A stretch of 64,000 nucleotides of DNA from Cladopsammia gracilis (Eukaryota > Cnidaria > Anthozoa > Scleractinia > Dendrophylliidae), in the NCBI GenBank assembly GCA_022457155.1, contig JAJGOT010000115.1, forward strand, positions 339,501 through 403,500. The letters are read 5' to 3'. Below the pieces are notes generated by a model. The model made no database searches. It saw only the letters and a list, made by a program, of their open reading frames with translations, and was not told the DNA's origin. Every line of letters begins with the position of its first letter. Positions within the stretch are counted from its first letter, which is position 1. This document shows positions 25,160-36,281 of the stretch, piece by piece. Both the position numbers and the translations under genes were made by a program.

Positions 25160-26575
25160 CCGACAGTCCGAGCAGTACATTTAGACCGTACAAACGTTCA
25201 CAAAAACAACTTTTCTCTTTCTAGAATAACTAGTACGACTACTTTCCGAATAAAATACAGTTGTTGTTTGCCAAAAATTGCTCGAGAAACTGATTTGGAA
25301 ATCAAAATTGCAAAAATACACAAAAATATTTGCATAAGGCGACGCGAGTGAAGTCTAAGTCTTGTTTTGTTTCCATAAAATCGCTTTTCAGTCTATGTAA
25401 TGAATGAACAAACACATAAAAATGGACAACACAATCTTGATTCAAATCTCCATCAGTTTTATTTAAAAGCAAAACGCGTACCATTTTAATATAGCGCATC
25501 AAGCTGCCTTCAGGATGAAAGTCAAGAAATCGATACAACTGAAGTTAAGCTCGTTTTAATTAAAATAATTCTCCAAAACTACACAAGAACAGAAAGAAAA
25601 AGTCAATCACAGATTGATATCAACATAAATTCCCATCGAAAAATGTAATCTGTTCAGTTTACCTTTGAGTCCCTCGCTTGCTTGTTAAAGTGCACCTAAC
25701 CCCAATTTTTTTTGGCTAAATCAACTCTATGTACGTTGAAAAGTTGAATAGTTAAATATTTCTTGTTTTTAACGTCGCGTTAGTGAGTTATAGAGATTTG
25801 AATTTACAAAATGCTAATTAGATGACGTAGATTCGGGAATAATTTATTATACAACTACTTGTTTTTACCTCCAAGTAATATTTTTTACGAATCAATTGAC
25901 TATCCACAGCACGAGTTTATATTTGGTATTTCTCAAATTGATTTTCCTTAAGTTGTATACTGCGTATTGTTAATTAACGTAGAAATAATGGCAAATTCCC
26001 GAATCTACGTCATCTAATTAGCATTTTGTAAATTCAAATCTCTATAACTCACTAACGCGACGTTGAAAACAAGAAATATTTAACTATTCAACTTTTCAAC
26101 GTACATAGAGTTGATTAAGCCAAACAAAAATTGGGGTTAAGTGCACTTTAATTCTCTCGCATTGAAATGAAATTCCTCGAAGCAAGATTTTATCCCAGAA
26201 AGCTCTTCTTTTTCTACTAAAGCGGCTTCTGAGTATCCCTCAATTAGTATCCCTTTTTGGAGTAGCACACCGCGAAAAAATGCAGAGAAATAACGACTTG
26301 TCCGCTATAAAACACTGACCAGCGAAATATCCAAACTTTTTAAAACATGTTTACCGAGCTGACGGCTGTGTAGCCGCGCAAAAAAAAAAAGCCTCAAAGA
26401 TCCCGGATGTTGATGCCGTTCTACGCGCATGTTTTACGAAGTCATACGAGCCCGCAAGCTAGCCCAAAGCGTACGGCGGGCGGGCGTACGGTGGGCACCA
26501 AACGCGCCCGCGAAACATTCCGCTAGCCATGACCATGAAAAATGACGAGCATGGGTTCTATGAGTATGGGGCTGG
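25160..26575 (+). repeat. Host dispersed repeat, copy B
   Basis: Starts near CAGTACATTTAGACCGTACAAACG and ends with CATTCCGCTAGCCATGACC. It aligns with copy C over most of its length and with copy A from 25445 on. It is split by the foldback at 25689-26147. Coding is not evident. Confidence 0.75.
25689..26147. mobile_element. 459-bp foldback element flanked by TTAA
   Basis: Long inverted arms of about 155 bp run from AGTGCACCTAACCCC and end GGGGTTAAGTGCACT. TTAA lies on both sides (25685-25688, 26148-26151). Copies A and C of the host repeat lack this insert, which confirms a recent transposition. TTAA duplication suggests a piggyBac-type transposase supplied elsewhere; the termini are not classic piggyBac. 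Confidence 0.85.
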
Positions 26576-26935
26576 CAACAATTTCATATGACAATTTTTT
26601 GATCACACGACTTGATGTTTCCATGGCAACAAGATTTTGACAGCCACGTTTTTTTTAAATTTGCATATTTATACCTTTGAATGAAGTAAAACATTGTTTA
26701 TTGGTATAACTTTTATATCTTTACGTCATTTAGCGTTTATTTATTTGTTTTGATTAATTTTGAGTGAATTTGGACGGTTTTTAAGAGGTTTTAAAAAATT
26801 TCAGAAATCCAAGATGGCGGATCCAAGATGGCGGCCGTAAAACTAATTACCTAATAATTACGTCATATGACGTCATCGTTCCATTGTACGGACCGCAAAG
26901 GAGACAGCTTTGGACGTACTATGTACCCTCTAGGT
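26571..26935 (+). repeat. Dispersed repeat with doubled CAAGATGGCGG and TGACGTCAT
   Basis: The features in order are GGCAACAATTTCATATGACA, a CCATGGCAACAAGATTTT segment, AATTTGGACGGTTTTTAAGAGG, CCAAGATGGCGGATCCAAGATGGCGGCC and CATATGACGTCATCG, then GGACCGCAAAGGAGACAG. Other copies: about 49590-49740 with 50315-50470, and inverted at about 61030-61330. The doubled motif resembles a YY1 site and TGACGTCA a CRE/ATF site. Confidence 0.7.
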
Positions 26936-27858
26936 TTCATTGTCATAGCCTTAATCTTCTTGTAGTTGTCGTGCTAAGTTACGCTTACCTTAGGATGGTC
27001 ATAAGATATCGTTCGTTAATAGCACTTAGGACATATCTTAGGAAGCTCCTAAATTTTCTCTAAAGTTCTATCTTAAGATATATCTTTAAGTTAGGATTTC
27101 GTGAATACGGCCCCAGGATCTCATATAATGGGCGTGTCTCAAGGTTTTCCCTTAGTAGTGTTAAAAACAATTAAAACTTATTTTGGCGATAATGTCGGTG
27201 CAACATCGAAAAGGTAATTATGCGCTGAGAATTTGAAATCTTGATTTTTTTCCCTGTTACTGCATGTAAGGTATCACAATACCTACAAATGGGGAAGTTC
27301 GTAAAAGCAATCACAGCGAAATAAAATGGTGCAAAAACTGGCTTTCCCAACCCATAGCTGACACGACTAGCATCCCTGTTAAATTTCGTGTCCCCAAAAC
27401 GCACTCAAAATGAATTAAATCAAAACAAATATGAAGTAATTATTAATTGTAGTACTTCTGATCGCTCAGATCGCTCAGAGTCAGTCCCCCGGACATAAGG
27501 ATTTTGTGAACAAAAAGGGTAACTTTCCACGATGGGAACAATTAAAATGAAAGATTGAAAGACCAATGCACTAACTTATAATAATAATAACTTTAATATT
27601 AATTTTATAAAGCGCAAAATACATGTGTATATTAAAACTGTACATTAAAACTAAGCAGTTAAATAAAATTACTAAATAGATAAAAAACATACATACTATA
27701 ATCATATCGTGATTAAAACTATAAATTATAAGCTTGACCAACGGGAAAAAAACTAAATTTACTGTTGATATTTTTGGATTTTTGCTCAGTTAGAATGTTG
27801 GTACACGTAGCAGCTTCGCAATTATAACAAATAAACTTGTCCTGGTATTTATTAACAG

Positions 27859-27964
27859 AATGCCTGCTCCAGGAATCCATGTTCTAAACATGGCAAGTGC
27901 AAGATTGATCCAAGAGATAACACGTACTACTGTAAATGTGAAGACGGCTCTGTTGAAAAGTATT
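27859..27964 (+). CDS. Exon encoding an EGF-like domain (gene 1)
   Basis: The exon is 106 bp with acceptor TTATTAACAG and donor GTGAGT, starting in phase 0 and ending in phase 1. It encodes six cysteines in EGF spacing: NACSRNPCSKHGKCK, then YYCKCEDG and a last Cys. It has the same phases and similar length as the EGF exon of the complete paralogue at 40778, and its end phase fits the terminal exon at 29031. The expected upstream PAN/apple exon was not found. Confidence 0.85.
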
Positions 27965-29030
27965 GTGAGTATTGCTAAAGTGGAGTTAAAAAGTAAACAA
28001 GCGAAAGGGAAAAACAATCGAACAAACAGACGAACATTTATTTACCGATACATTCCCCCAAATCACGCAAAATCAATGAAAGGAAATTACTTAAAAGTAT
28101 TCAACCTTGAATCCCTTTAGCGCCATAGGTATAAAAAAAAGCTCATTGGCAGACCCAAAAAGCGATTATTTTAAAATGGATAAAATATTATTCGGTCATA
28201 CATGGGCTTTTTTATCTAGTGAATAAGCGAGGCGTTGAGCGAGATATAGTTATGTACTACTGGGACCCCAGTTTATTACGTGCCAGAGAGGATGAACTTT
28301 CTTGTTACGTGTTAAAAAATGATTGCTGGAGGAAACTTTGTTTTAATTCCCCAGTGTAATTACGTCGTCTAGTTGTCCCTGACACAGTCTCGTTTCACAT
28401 AATGCATATTTATGTAATGCTAAGATGTTTTGGTCGTTTTAAATCTGTTTTACTCTTCCTGAATTCTTTGACTTCAAACCCAGTATGGAAAATTAAAACC
28501 GATCTGTGGACCTTTAACGTTGCTTCGTATTTACGAGATGGCTCTAGAGCACTTGATCCATGGTTGGGAGCATTCCCCAGCCGGATAGGTATAGACATCA
28601 CCTGAATATAGATAGGGAATACTGATTATTACACATAAAAATTATTTGCGAGGAACCATCTTTTGTAATTCGTAAGCCCTAAATTTCAACGACAATAACC
28701 AGCAATAAAGAGTTGTCCTTTCACAGTCAGTCCGTCCTTTACAGTCAGTCAGTGGCGAAAATATTATACGGCCTGATATTTCAGCTGCATAATAAAAGCT
28801 TTATCTTTCCGTTGAATGAACATACAGTCAGATAGGCTTATTTTATTGTTTGATTTGCACTCGTCCTACTACTGATTTGAGTCTCAACAGGCAATGACAT
28901 CATGGCATAACTGACTAATGACAGCAACAGCCATACAGTAAAACCATGAACTAACAGTTTACAATTATCACGACTCTGAAGATGACTTCCGTCGTTCAGG
29001 TTTCAAAAGGCACGTTTTTCGTTTACCTAG
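27965..29030. other. Intron between EGF and terminal exon (gene 1)
   Basis: About 1.07 kb. It contains a stretch, AAGTATTCAACCTTGAATCC (28098-28117), that also lies downstream of the TSP1 exon near 19240, so the two introns share a repeat or a common origin. No coding potential recognised. Confidence 0.6.
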
Positions 29031-29536
29031 GTAAATGGAAAAAGATAAACGTGGATACAGTTTGCTTTGGAACTCGTGATGACAGCTATGGGACATTTAG
29101 AATCAAGGAAAGTGGGTTCATCTACATGTTCAAACTCCATCGCAAGAGCGCCTCCTTGACATGTAACCCAGTTTACCCACCGTCCTATTGGGGATGTACG
29201 CATCCAAACTATGCTCAGAAGAATCTTTTAACGGTCATAACACACACCAATAAGACGGTGGTATTACCAACAGTATACGAAAAGATCAGAACTAATTGTC
29301 ACCATTATTCGTACGAACTTGATGGAGTCAGTGTGAACTCTACAGAACTCACATTTAGTAAGCTTCCCTCGCCGCTCCCAGTTACCATTGACCAAAAGTT
29401 TCAAATATGGTATGGCCAAGACTTGAAAGGTTGTACCGAAGACAATAACAGTGGAAAAACGTGTGTGGATGTATGCTTGGTATGCTTAACTAGTTATACA
29501 GAAAGACAGAAAAAATTAACGAAGGAAAGGAATTGA
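29031..29536 (+). CDS. Terminal exon with six-cysteine VCFG/WGC domain (gene 1)
   Basis: The acceptor is GTTTACCTAG at 29021-29030, phase 1. The ~165 residues carry the pattern VCFGTRDDSYGTF, then TCNP, YWGC, NC, WYGQDLKGC and TCVDV: six cysteines shared exactly with the copy at 42246. I cannot name a family for this domain; similar sequences are, as I recall, common in cnidarian secreted proteins. Compared with the paralogues, two bases are missing after GTGGATGTA, so translation runs past the usual stop and adds a ~15-residue Lys-rich tail. A secreted multidomain protein is expected. Confidence 0.8.
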
Positions 29537-29549
29537 AGCGGAACTTTTT

Positions 29550-30004
29550 TCGCCTATAACCCCCTCGGGGGGGGGGGGGGGGGGGGGGGGGGTTATAGGG
29601 AGAAAGGTACTCCCGAAAATTTGGGTGGGGGTGTGCGGCACGCTTCTTAAAACCCTTACCACATTTAAGACCAAAATATGCGAATTTCCCTACCCTATTT
29701 CAGACCTGACTCAAAATTCGATACCCTATTTCAGACCAGGAAGTGCTTCCGTTTGCGTAAACATTTGAGAAGGGCTTCTAATTCCCGATGTTAATGAAAC
29801 CGCATTTCTAAAGGAATGAATAAAGTAGGTTCTTCTAAAAATCATACCCAATTCCAGACCAGAATGCACAAACCATACCCTATTTCAGACCAAAATGGTC
29901 AAAATCTATACCCGATTTCAGACCAAAACGGCTTGAAAACCATACCCTTTAGGGCCGCACATACCTATATAGCTTAGATAAGGGACTACCCCGCCCCGGG
30001 ATAA
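29550..30004. repeat. Foldback-like element with ACCCTATTTCAGACC repeats and poly-G
   Basis: A run of about 22 G (29569-29592) is followed by repeated ACCCTATTTCAGACCAAAA-type units and the tail CCATACCCTTTAGGGCCGCACATACCTATATAGCTTAGATAAGG-like sequence ending CCCCGCCCCGGG. Same family as 20282-20825. Confidence 0.75.
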
Positions 30005-30955
30005 AACCGTTCTAGCCCTCTATAATGCAATATCTTTTCTAGATGTTCTAGCTTTATGATCCAGTGTTTCTTGAGAAAATTTCCTTTAAATAGATCGGCG
30101 TCATTGTCATTCTGCTGATTATTTTGAACATCATTACAGCTTTTTGTTTGTCTCATGTCTTTGAGATTGGGCCATCCTATTTTACTCAACATATATTTTG
30201 TTAGTGCATGAATACAGCTCGATTACGTAGTTTTTGAGGTTTATCAGCTGAGCGGTCGGTAAAAAATACGCCATTGCATGTGATACTATATTCCAAGGGA
30301 TACTTTAAATAATAACCAACATAAAAAAAATGACTCAACAATTGACAGATAGATACATAAAGAACAGTCAACTCGGCCAAAGTCGGGACCTGAACAATTG
30401 GTTCATCTTATAGCTTTCAATTCATTTACAGTGAAATGAGTGACTGAAATGCAATAGGAACTTCAGGTGTTTGTCTTAAAGGAGGGTCTAGATGAGGTCT
30501 GCAGTTAAAGTTTTTTTTTTGCCGAATTTATTCAAAGTCAAGTGTTGAAATGCCCAAGTTATATTCGATTTATAAAAATACGTACAATTTAGTGTTTCTA
30601 TATATAGATTTGTAGTTTTTTGACGTTTATTGGCCAGGCGGTCGGTTACGCCGTTCCTAAAGACCTACAATAATCAAGCCGGCAAGCCGTTTGTGCTTTG
30701 TTTTTTGCTTTGCTACTTTTATTTTTATTATTTCGTCAGTTTACAATAATAATATTTTATTAGGAAACCAACGTCACCTTAAGGTGATATACAGAAGGGT
30801 CCTGAAAGATTATAAAATAGAATGAAAAACTAATAAAAAATCCTAAATGAAATAAACAAGTCCTTTCAAACGTCCTTTCTTAAAAATGAACCAGAGTTGG
30901 GGCTTCACGTATTAAAAAAATCTTAAGAAAAATTAGAACTTACCCTCATTATAAT
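30005..30955. other. Non-coding interval
   Basis: AT-rich DNA between a foldback element and a truncated retrotransposon. Frames are short. No gene or structured repeat recognised. Confidence 0.6.
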
Positions 30956-30959
30956 TATT

Positions 30960-31606
30960 AATGCATTAGTATTCAGTAAATTGTTTTATTGCTCCACTGT
31001 CTGGAGTAATACTTCTGAAACAAACTTAAGCAAGTTACAGGCGATTCAGAACTTCGCCTGTCGCATAGTGAGTGGAAGAAGAAAATACGATCACGTATCT
31101 CCAATTTTGAAGGAATTGCGCTGGTTGCCGATAAAAAAGCAACTCTATTACCGAGATGCCATAATGTCATTTAAGTGCATGACGGGACGTGCCCCCGCAT
31201 ATTTAACCGCACAGTTCATTAGGCGATGTGACGTCATAAACCGTAGAACTAGAAACTCTCAAATGCTCAACATACCTCGTTTTAGAACTACCAGCGGCCA
31301 AAGAACATTTTATTATAGGACAGTCACTTTATGGAATACTTTATCGAACGATTTTAAACTTTGCGAATCGGTTATCGATTTTAAACGTCGCCTTAAATCT
31401 CAGCTTTTAAATAATTTTTGCAATTCTATGTGATTAGATGACTTATATTACTTATTCCGTTTATAGATTCATACTATGCTTTTATAGTATTTTGTATTAT
31501 ATTTTATCATTGTATTTTATCATTGTATTTTATCATTTTATCATTGCCTCTGTAAATCCCCTTTGGGGACGTGGTAATAAATTATGTATGTATGTATGTA
31601 TGTAAT
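30960..31606 (+). mobile_element. 5'-truncated non-LTR retrotransposon (L2/CR1-like) with 3' UTR and TATG tail
   Basis: The frame from 30960 to 31433 encodes the last ~150 residues of a reverse-transcriptase protein, with features common in CR1/L2-type elements: LQAIQNFACRIVSGRRKYDH, LKELRWLPIKKQLYYRDA, CMTGRAPAYL and RTFYYRTVTLWNTL. After the stop come a ~140-bp 3' UTR with CCCCTTTGGGGACGTGG and a (TATG)n tail at 31583-31603. The 5' part is missing, as usual after incomplete target-primed reverse transcription. Catalytic RT motifs are absent, so it is dead. Confidence 0.85.
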
Positions 31607-31689
31607 TTATGCACACATATTAAGTATATCAGATATCAGGAGGACTAGTTGTAATTAAAAAAACCCATGGCTTCCAAAAGTAAAAAAAA

Positions 31690-31775
31690 TACAAGAAACA
31701 GTATTAATTAGCAATTAGTAAATCAAGAATTAATATTCTTGATTTACTAATTGCTAATTAATACTGTTTCTTGTA
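31690..31775. repeat. 86-bp near-perfect palindrome
   Basis: TACAAGAAACAGTATTAATT runs into GCAATTAGTAAATCAAGAAT and then its exact reverse complement, with a TAAT centre. It marks the left edge of the AT-rich satellite and looks like an inverted junction of two satellite units. Confidence 0.9.
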
Positions 31776-32640
31776 ATTTTTTACTTAATATAACTATAAT
31801 ATAACTTAATATACCAACATGTTGGTATAAAAAGGAACACATGCATAAACAAACATAGTAGAACACATAATAAATAATTAAATAAATAAGTATTATATAT
31901 GTTGTGGTGCAATTTTGTCCTTGGTGCAATTTTTTTCCCTTTTGTTTTTGGGTATGGTAATGTATGATAATGTACGATTATGGGTTTGAAACAAAGGAAA
32001 ATAAAATTTGCGCCAAGGATAAAATTTCTCCACAACATTTACAATTTTTATTTTTATTGTCTCAATTTACTGCTAATTAATACTGTTTGTTGTAAGTTCT
32101 AACTTTTATGTTTACAACGTGTTAGTATAAAAATAAATAGATAAAAAAATAAACACTGATAAATATATAAATGAGTAAATAAATAAATAGGTATTATATA
32201 TATATCATTTTTATTATCTTTATTTAATAATTGCTAATTTATACTGTTTGTTGTAATTTCTTACTTAATGTTTACAACACGTTGGTACAATAATAAATGG
32301 ATAAATAAACACTGATGGATATATAAATAGGTAAATAAAAATAAATGAATAAATGAATAAGTATTATATATAGAGAGATTAATAAAAGATTTATTGTCTT
32401 AATTTCCATATTGTTGCACATATACATATGTGTATATTATATATGTTTCGTTTTTATTATCGTTATTCATTGATTGCTAATTAACACTGTTTGTTATAAT
32501 TGCTTACCAGTTAATATTTACAACACGTTGGTACAAAAATAAATAGATAAAAAAATGAACAATAAATAAAAATATAGGTATTTAATATATATTTCGATTT
32601 TATTCTCTTTATTTACTAATTGCTAATTAATAATTCTTCT
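31740..32640. repeat. AT-rich satellite, about five ~150-200-bp units
   Basis: Units share TTGCTAATTAATACTGTTTG, TTTACAACACGTTGGTAC, AATAAATAGATAAATAAACA and TATTATATATATATTTCGTT-like blocks in the same order. Copies are diverged in length and sequence. No coding potential. Confidence 0.8.
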
Positions 32641-33340
32641 TACAAAGTTTGGGAGAACCAGCTGCTAAAGTAACGAGATCTGACGTCATAAATAACATAA
32701 GGTCAAGCCATTTTTTGAATTAAAAACACATATACACATATAATAATGGTACCAAAAGCAGCAAAACATTTCATTATATCATATCCCAGCAGCGCCATAA
32801 CCCATAATATTTACTACTGGCCCTGTAGAAGACTAGTCCTACTGGTCGAAGTATTGGCCATTAAGTTAATTATGCTCCACATGAGAACTACGGCAAACTT
32901 CATTGTTCTGCGGCATTGGCTCTTTCCCACATGGAATATCTTTGGTTTCAAGAATAGAGGAGGAGCTGATGGTTCATAATTATATGTCATTATAAAAATA
33001 AAGAAAATCCATTTGCGTCAAATAAATTTTAGAAAATGTTCGTGCTTAACCAATCAGAATAGCAGAAGACAATAGCTAATAAAGTTTGCTTCTTTGATGA
33101 AGTTCCCCAAATACAATATCTTTTAAAACTTGAATGTTGTGCGATTGTGTCTTAGATTGCTTGAACCCTTAAAGAAATAGACAAAATGCAGCTTGAACCC
33201 TAACCTTTTAGCGGTTTTTGAGTCTAAGCCAATGAGATCACTAGTTGTAACTATAAAAAAAGTTGACATTCCATCGTACATGGCCGTTGGCGCTTTCCTT
33301 CTTATTCGGATCATTTCTTAAATCTGCCTTCAATTTCCCT
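32641..33340. other. Non-coding interval
   Basis: No recognisable gene or repeat structure. Short frames only. Confidence 0.5.
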
Positions 33341-33369
33341 AAATTGTTTTATCCACATCGCGAGTCCAT

Positions 33370-33970
33370 GGCTTCGGTCGTCCTCGCAAGAACTGGACCG
33401 GTCCTCAAGCACAGGCGAGTACCGAAGAGCCCGCGCATGCCACCAGTATTTCCACCAACAACGAGGAGGCTAGTGCTTCACCTAACGCCGCTCTTTTGCA
33501 GTCATTAGTGGAGTCGGTGCAGCTCCTGTCTACCGACATGAAATCGATTCGTGCGGAAACTTCAGCATTACGCGCGTTGATCCACCCTACGCCTTCTTCG
33601 GACAAGCAGGATACGCCATTGTCCACGGTTTCGCCGCGTGTGACGTTGCCGGAGCTGCGTGCCAAGGCTAATCTTGCCAAGACCGTTGACCTTCGCGTAG
33701 ATCAACTTGGCCTTCTCCCGTTTGATGACAGTGAAAATGAGATTGAGGGCGACCGTCAACGTCACCGTCACCGTCACCTCCCTCGCGTTCTGGTAAGTTA
33801 AAATCAGGCCGCGTGGCGAAACCCACCACTGAGGTTTTATACCCCCAACTATGGCCGCAAAGTTGGGTCGTGCTCAGCGCGAGGTCAAATACGGCGAGTT
33901 GACGTTGGCTGAGTTTGTTGCCGGATATGCGCAAACTTTGCTCTCCTTTAGTGCGAACAGAGCGTCATCG
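33370..33970 (+). pseudogene. Decayed retroelement gag-like fragment (probably DIRS/YR type)
   Basis: One frame (about 33371-33800) gives a low-complexity Ser/Thr/Glu/Ala region and then LLQSLVESVQLLSTDMKSIR. After frame changes, another segment reads REVKYGELTLAEFVAGYAQT (about 33875-33935). This two-part pattern recalls the gag-like first ORF of cnidarian DIRS-type elements. Frames are broken and no polymerase follows. Family name is tentative. Confidence 0.45.
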
Positions 33971-34879
33971 ACACCTGGTTTCCAATTACAGCTATCCAAT
34001 TACAACTTTTTGTAATTGGATAGCTGTAATCGAACACCTACGTTGCGCGCGCGTCAATCAGTTGCACTTAAATTGGTTCTTTATTGCTTTTTTTCCTCCT
34101 ACTTTCAAACTGAAATTAAATATCCTAGGCGTTTTGTGTGCAAAAAAGACCACATAGACTTTTTAACCTCGAATTTTGCTATTGATTCGATTAAATAGTA
34201 ATCGACTTCGTGTCGTGCAATTCAGGGGTAATCGTGCTATTAATTTCAAATCGCTACGCGCTCGGCCGATTTGACATTACTCGCCCGATTACTCCCTGAA
34301 TTGAACTCCACTGAGTCCATTTACTATTACATATCCCTCAATTAGGAAGTCATTATCTACATTATCATTCAGCCAATTCAGTTCTGTATTTCTCATTACT
34401 TAGGGTTAGTTCCAGAACATTAGCATTTTGTAGCAGCCCCTCCCCACCCCCGCATTCCCATTTACGCTCGCATTTATCTGTAGTGTCCAATCATTCTGTG
34501 GATCTGATGATCATTTTATTATGACGTTTTTAGAGCTAGTTAAGATATCAAATGCCTCAGGTTCGGCTAATGCCCAACCTCCGAGATTTCAAACGCGAGG
34601 ATAATCATATATGCTTCATTGATAACCGGGATAAATGCACTGTTGGAATTGACTGATACAGTACCGACAGAAACTGTATGTGAACACATCCTTAACGCTA
34701 AAGGTAAGGAAGTCTCTAACGGGCCCAAGCAACCCACACGACCACAGTCTAGCCCAGTTTTTGTAGCATGGAGTAACTAGGAGACAGTAGGAGTGCTATA
34801 GCTTCTCCCTGAATCAGATGGGATGCTATTACATCAAAGGGTAGCCATTTGTACTCATATATACACCAGGGTAGAGAAA

Positions 34880-34930
34880 CATTCGTCCAAAACAACAACA
34901 ACAACAGTAACAACAACAACAACAACAATG
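34880..34930. repeat. (CAA)n microsatellite
   Basis: Tandem ACA/AAC units with one AGT interruption. Confidence 0.9.
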
Positions 34931-34946
34931 GATGGTAAAGACTAGG

Positions 34947-35105
34947 GGCCGTATTCACGAAATCCTACCTAAGATATATCTTAAGATATAACTTAAGAGA
35001 AAATTTAGGAGCTTCATAAGATATGTCCTAAGTGCTATTCACGAACGATATCTTATGACCATCCTAAGGTAATCGTAACTTAGCAGTCTCCTAAGTTTAA
35101 TGGTC
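34947..35105 (+). mobile_element. MITE end with GGGGCCGTATTCACGAAA
   Basis: About 150 bp match, inverted, the sequence at 26970-27117, including TAAGATATGTCCTAAGTGCT and ACGATATCTTATGACCATCC. The segment holds several short palindromes (AAGATATATCTTAAG). The far end of the element was not identified. Confidence 0.7.
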
Positions 35106-35990
35106 GCGGGCAGTTATCGATTAGTAAAAGTAAACCAATAAGAGATAGTTTATATGGCGCCAACTTATGAATAATAAGTTATGTATTGTGTAAATTTTTG
35201 ACAATATAATGACAATGCAATAATCTTTATTTCATCTCGAATTTATGATAGCAAAAATATGTAGTATAATAATTCACACTTGGTATTCTATGATCTCAGT
35301 ACAGAAAGCTAATCAGCTAGACCATGCATCAGAGTCAGTGCATTTATGACACTTACATTAACTTTCAGTTCTGTTAATGGTCAGATTTTTTTGTACATAG
35401 CGTTAATGTTACGTAAATAATAAACCACCCTGATAATATGTTTACTGAGTTTTGACGATTTATCATGTAAAAAAGGGAATACTTTTCTATTTCAAGAGGA
35501 AAATATTAAGTAAATGGTCCTAGTATGAACTATCAACCCAACGGCAAGGGATGCAGAAAGGTGTTAATGGTTGAAACCGTCCACCTCATTGGTTAAACCA
35601 TGAAAATCTACTATGTCTTCATCAGGTAGCGCATTTATTTCTCTCTAGTTTACTTATTGATTCCCTTTTAGTGAAAATTATTCTGAGTTTTAATGCAGCA
35701 AAATTTCTATGTAGGAAACATGGAAAATTAGAAGTCTTTCTCGGTCATTGTTTTGGAGTCTCATGATTGGATAAAATCTTGTAACACAAAAGAAATATCG
35801 CTTTAAAATAAAGTTCAGTACATTTTATTTCAAAAACGTGTTGTCCATAGGTTGATGTATTTTCAGTAAGAAAATCTAAACAATCTTATGCGGGGAAAGC
35901 GAAATGCCGCAGAACAATAGAGGATTGCCTAGTTCTTACACGCATTGTTACTTAATAACAAATTTTAGCAAAATAATTATTTTGTCCCAG
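35106..35990. other. Non-coding interval
   Basis: AT-rich. No domain or repeat structure recognised. Confidence 0.5.
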
Positions 35991-35994
35991 CAAG

Positions 35995-36270
35995 GAGACA
36001 TAGCCAGGAATGCCAGGCTTTCCTGGCCAGGAAATCCAAGAAAGCTTGGCCTTCAACTATGTGGCCGGGAAAGCCGAGATTTTGTGGCCAAGGAAGCCAT
36101 GAAAACTCGGCCTTGAACTTATGTGGCCAGGAAAGCTAAGTTTTTGTGGCCAAGGTTGTCAAGAAAGCTTGGCCAGAGCAATGCTTGCCAGGTTTTTCCA
36201 GTCCGCACTTTGCAGGCAAGTGTGGCCAAAAGCCTGGAAAGCGTGGCCTGACCAGGCTTTGCCAGGCTGA
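35995..36270. repeat. Imperfect GGCCAGGAAAGCC/AAGAAAGCTTGGCC tandem repeats
   Basis: Roughly 45-60-bp units with recurrent TGGCCAGGAAAGC and AAGCTTGGCC blocks, many of them self-complementary (CCAAG..CTTGG). GC content is well above the surroundings. Confidence 0.75.
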
Positions 36271-36281
36271 CCGGGGGAGCT

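Larger units (their letters stand above)
24305..27117. mobile_element. Composite DNA-transposon-like region bounded by inverted GTATTCACGAAA ends
   Basis: The left end has CGGTATTCACGAAAGGATCC and further GGTATTCACGAAGACCTCC repeats with TAAGACATGTCTTA palindromes (24305-24570). The right end is the inverse, TTTCGTGAATACGGCCCC (27098-27115). A third copy of the end lies at 34947. Between them are host repeat copy B, a TTAA-flanked foldback and a 24839-25123 inverted repeat. No transposase seen. The limits may instead mark two independent short elements. Confidence 0.5.
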
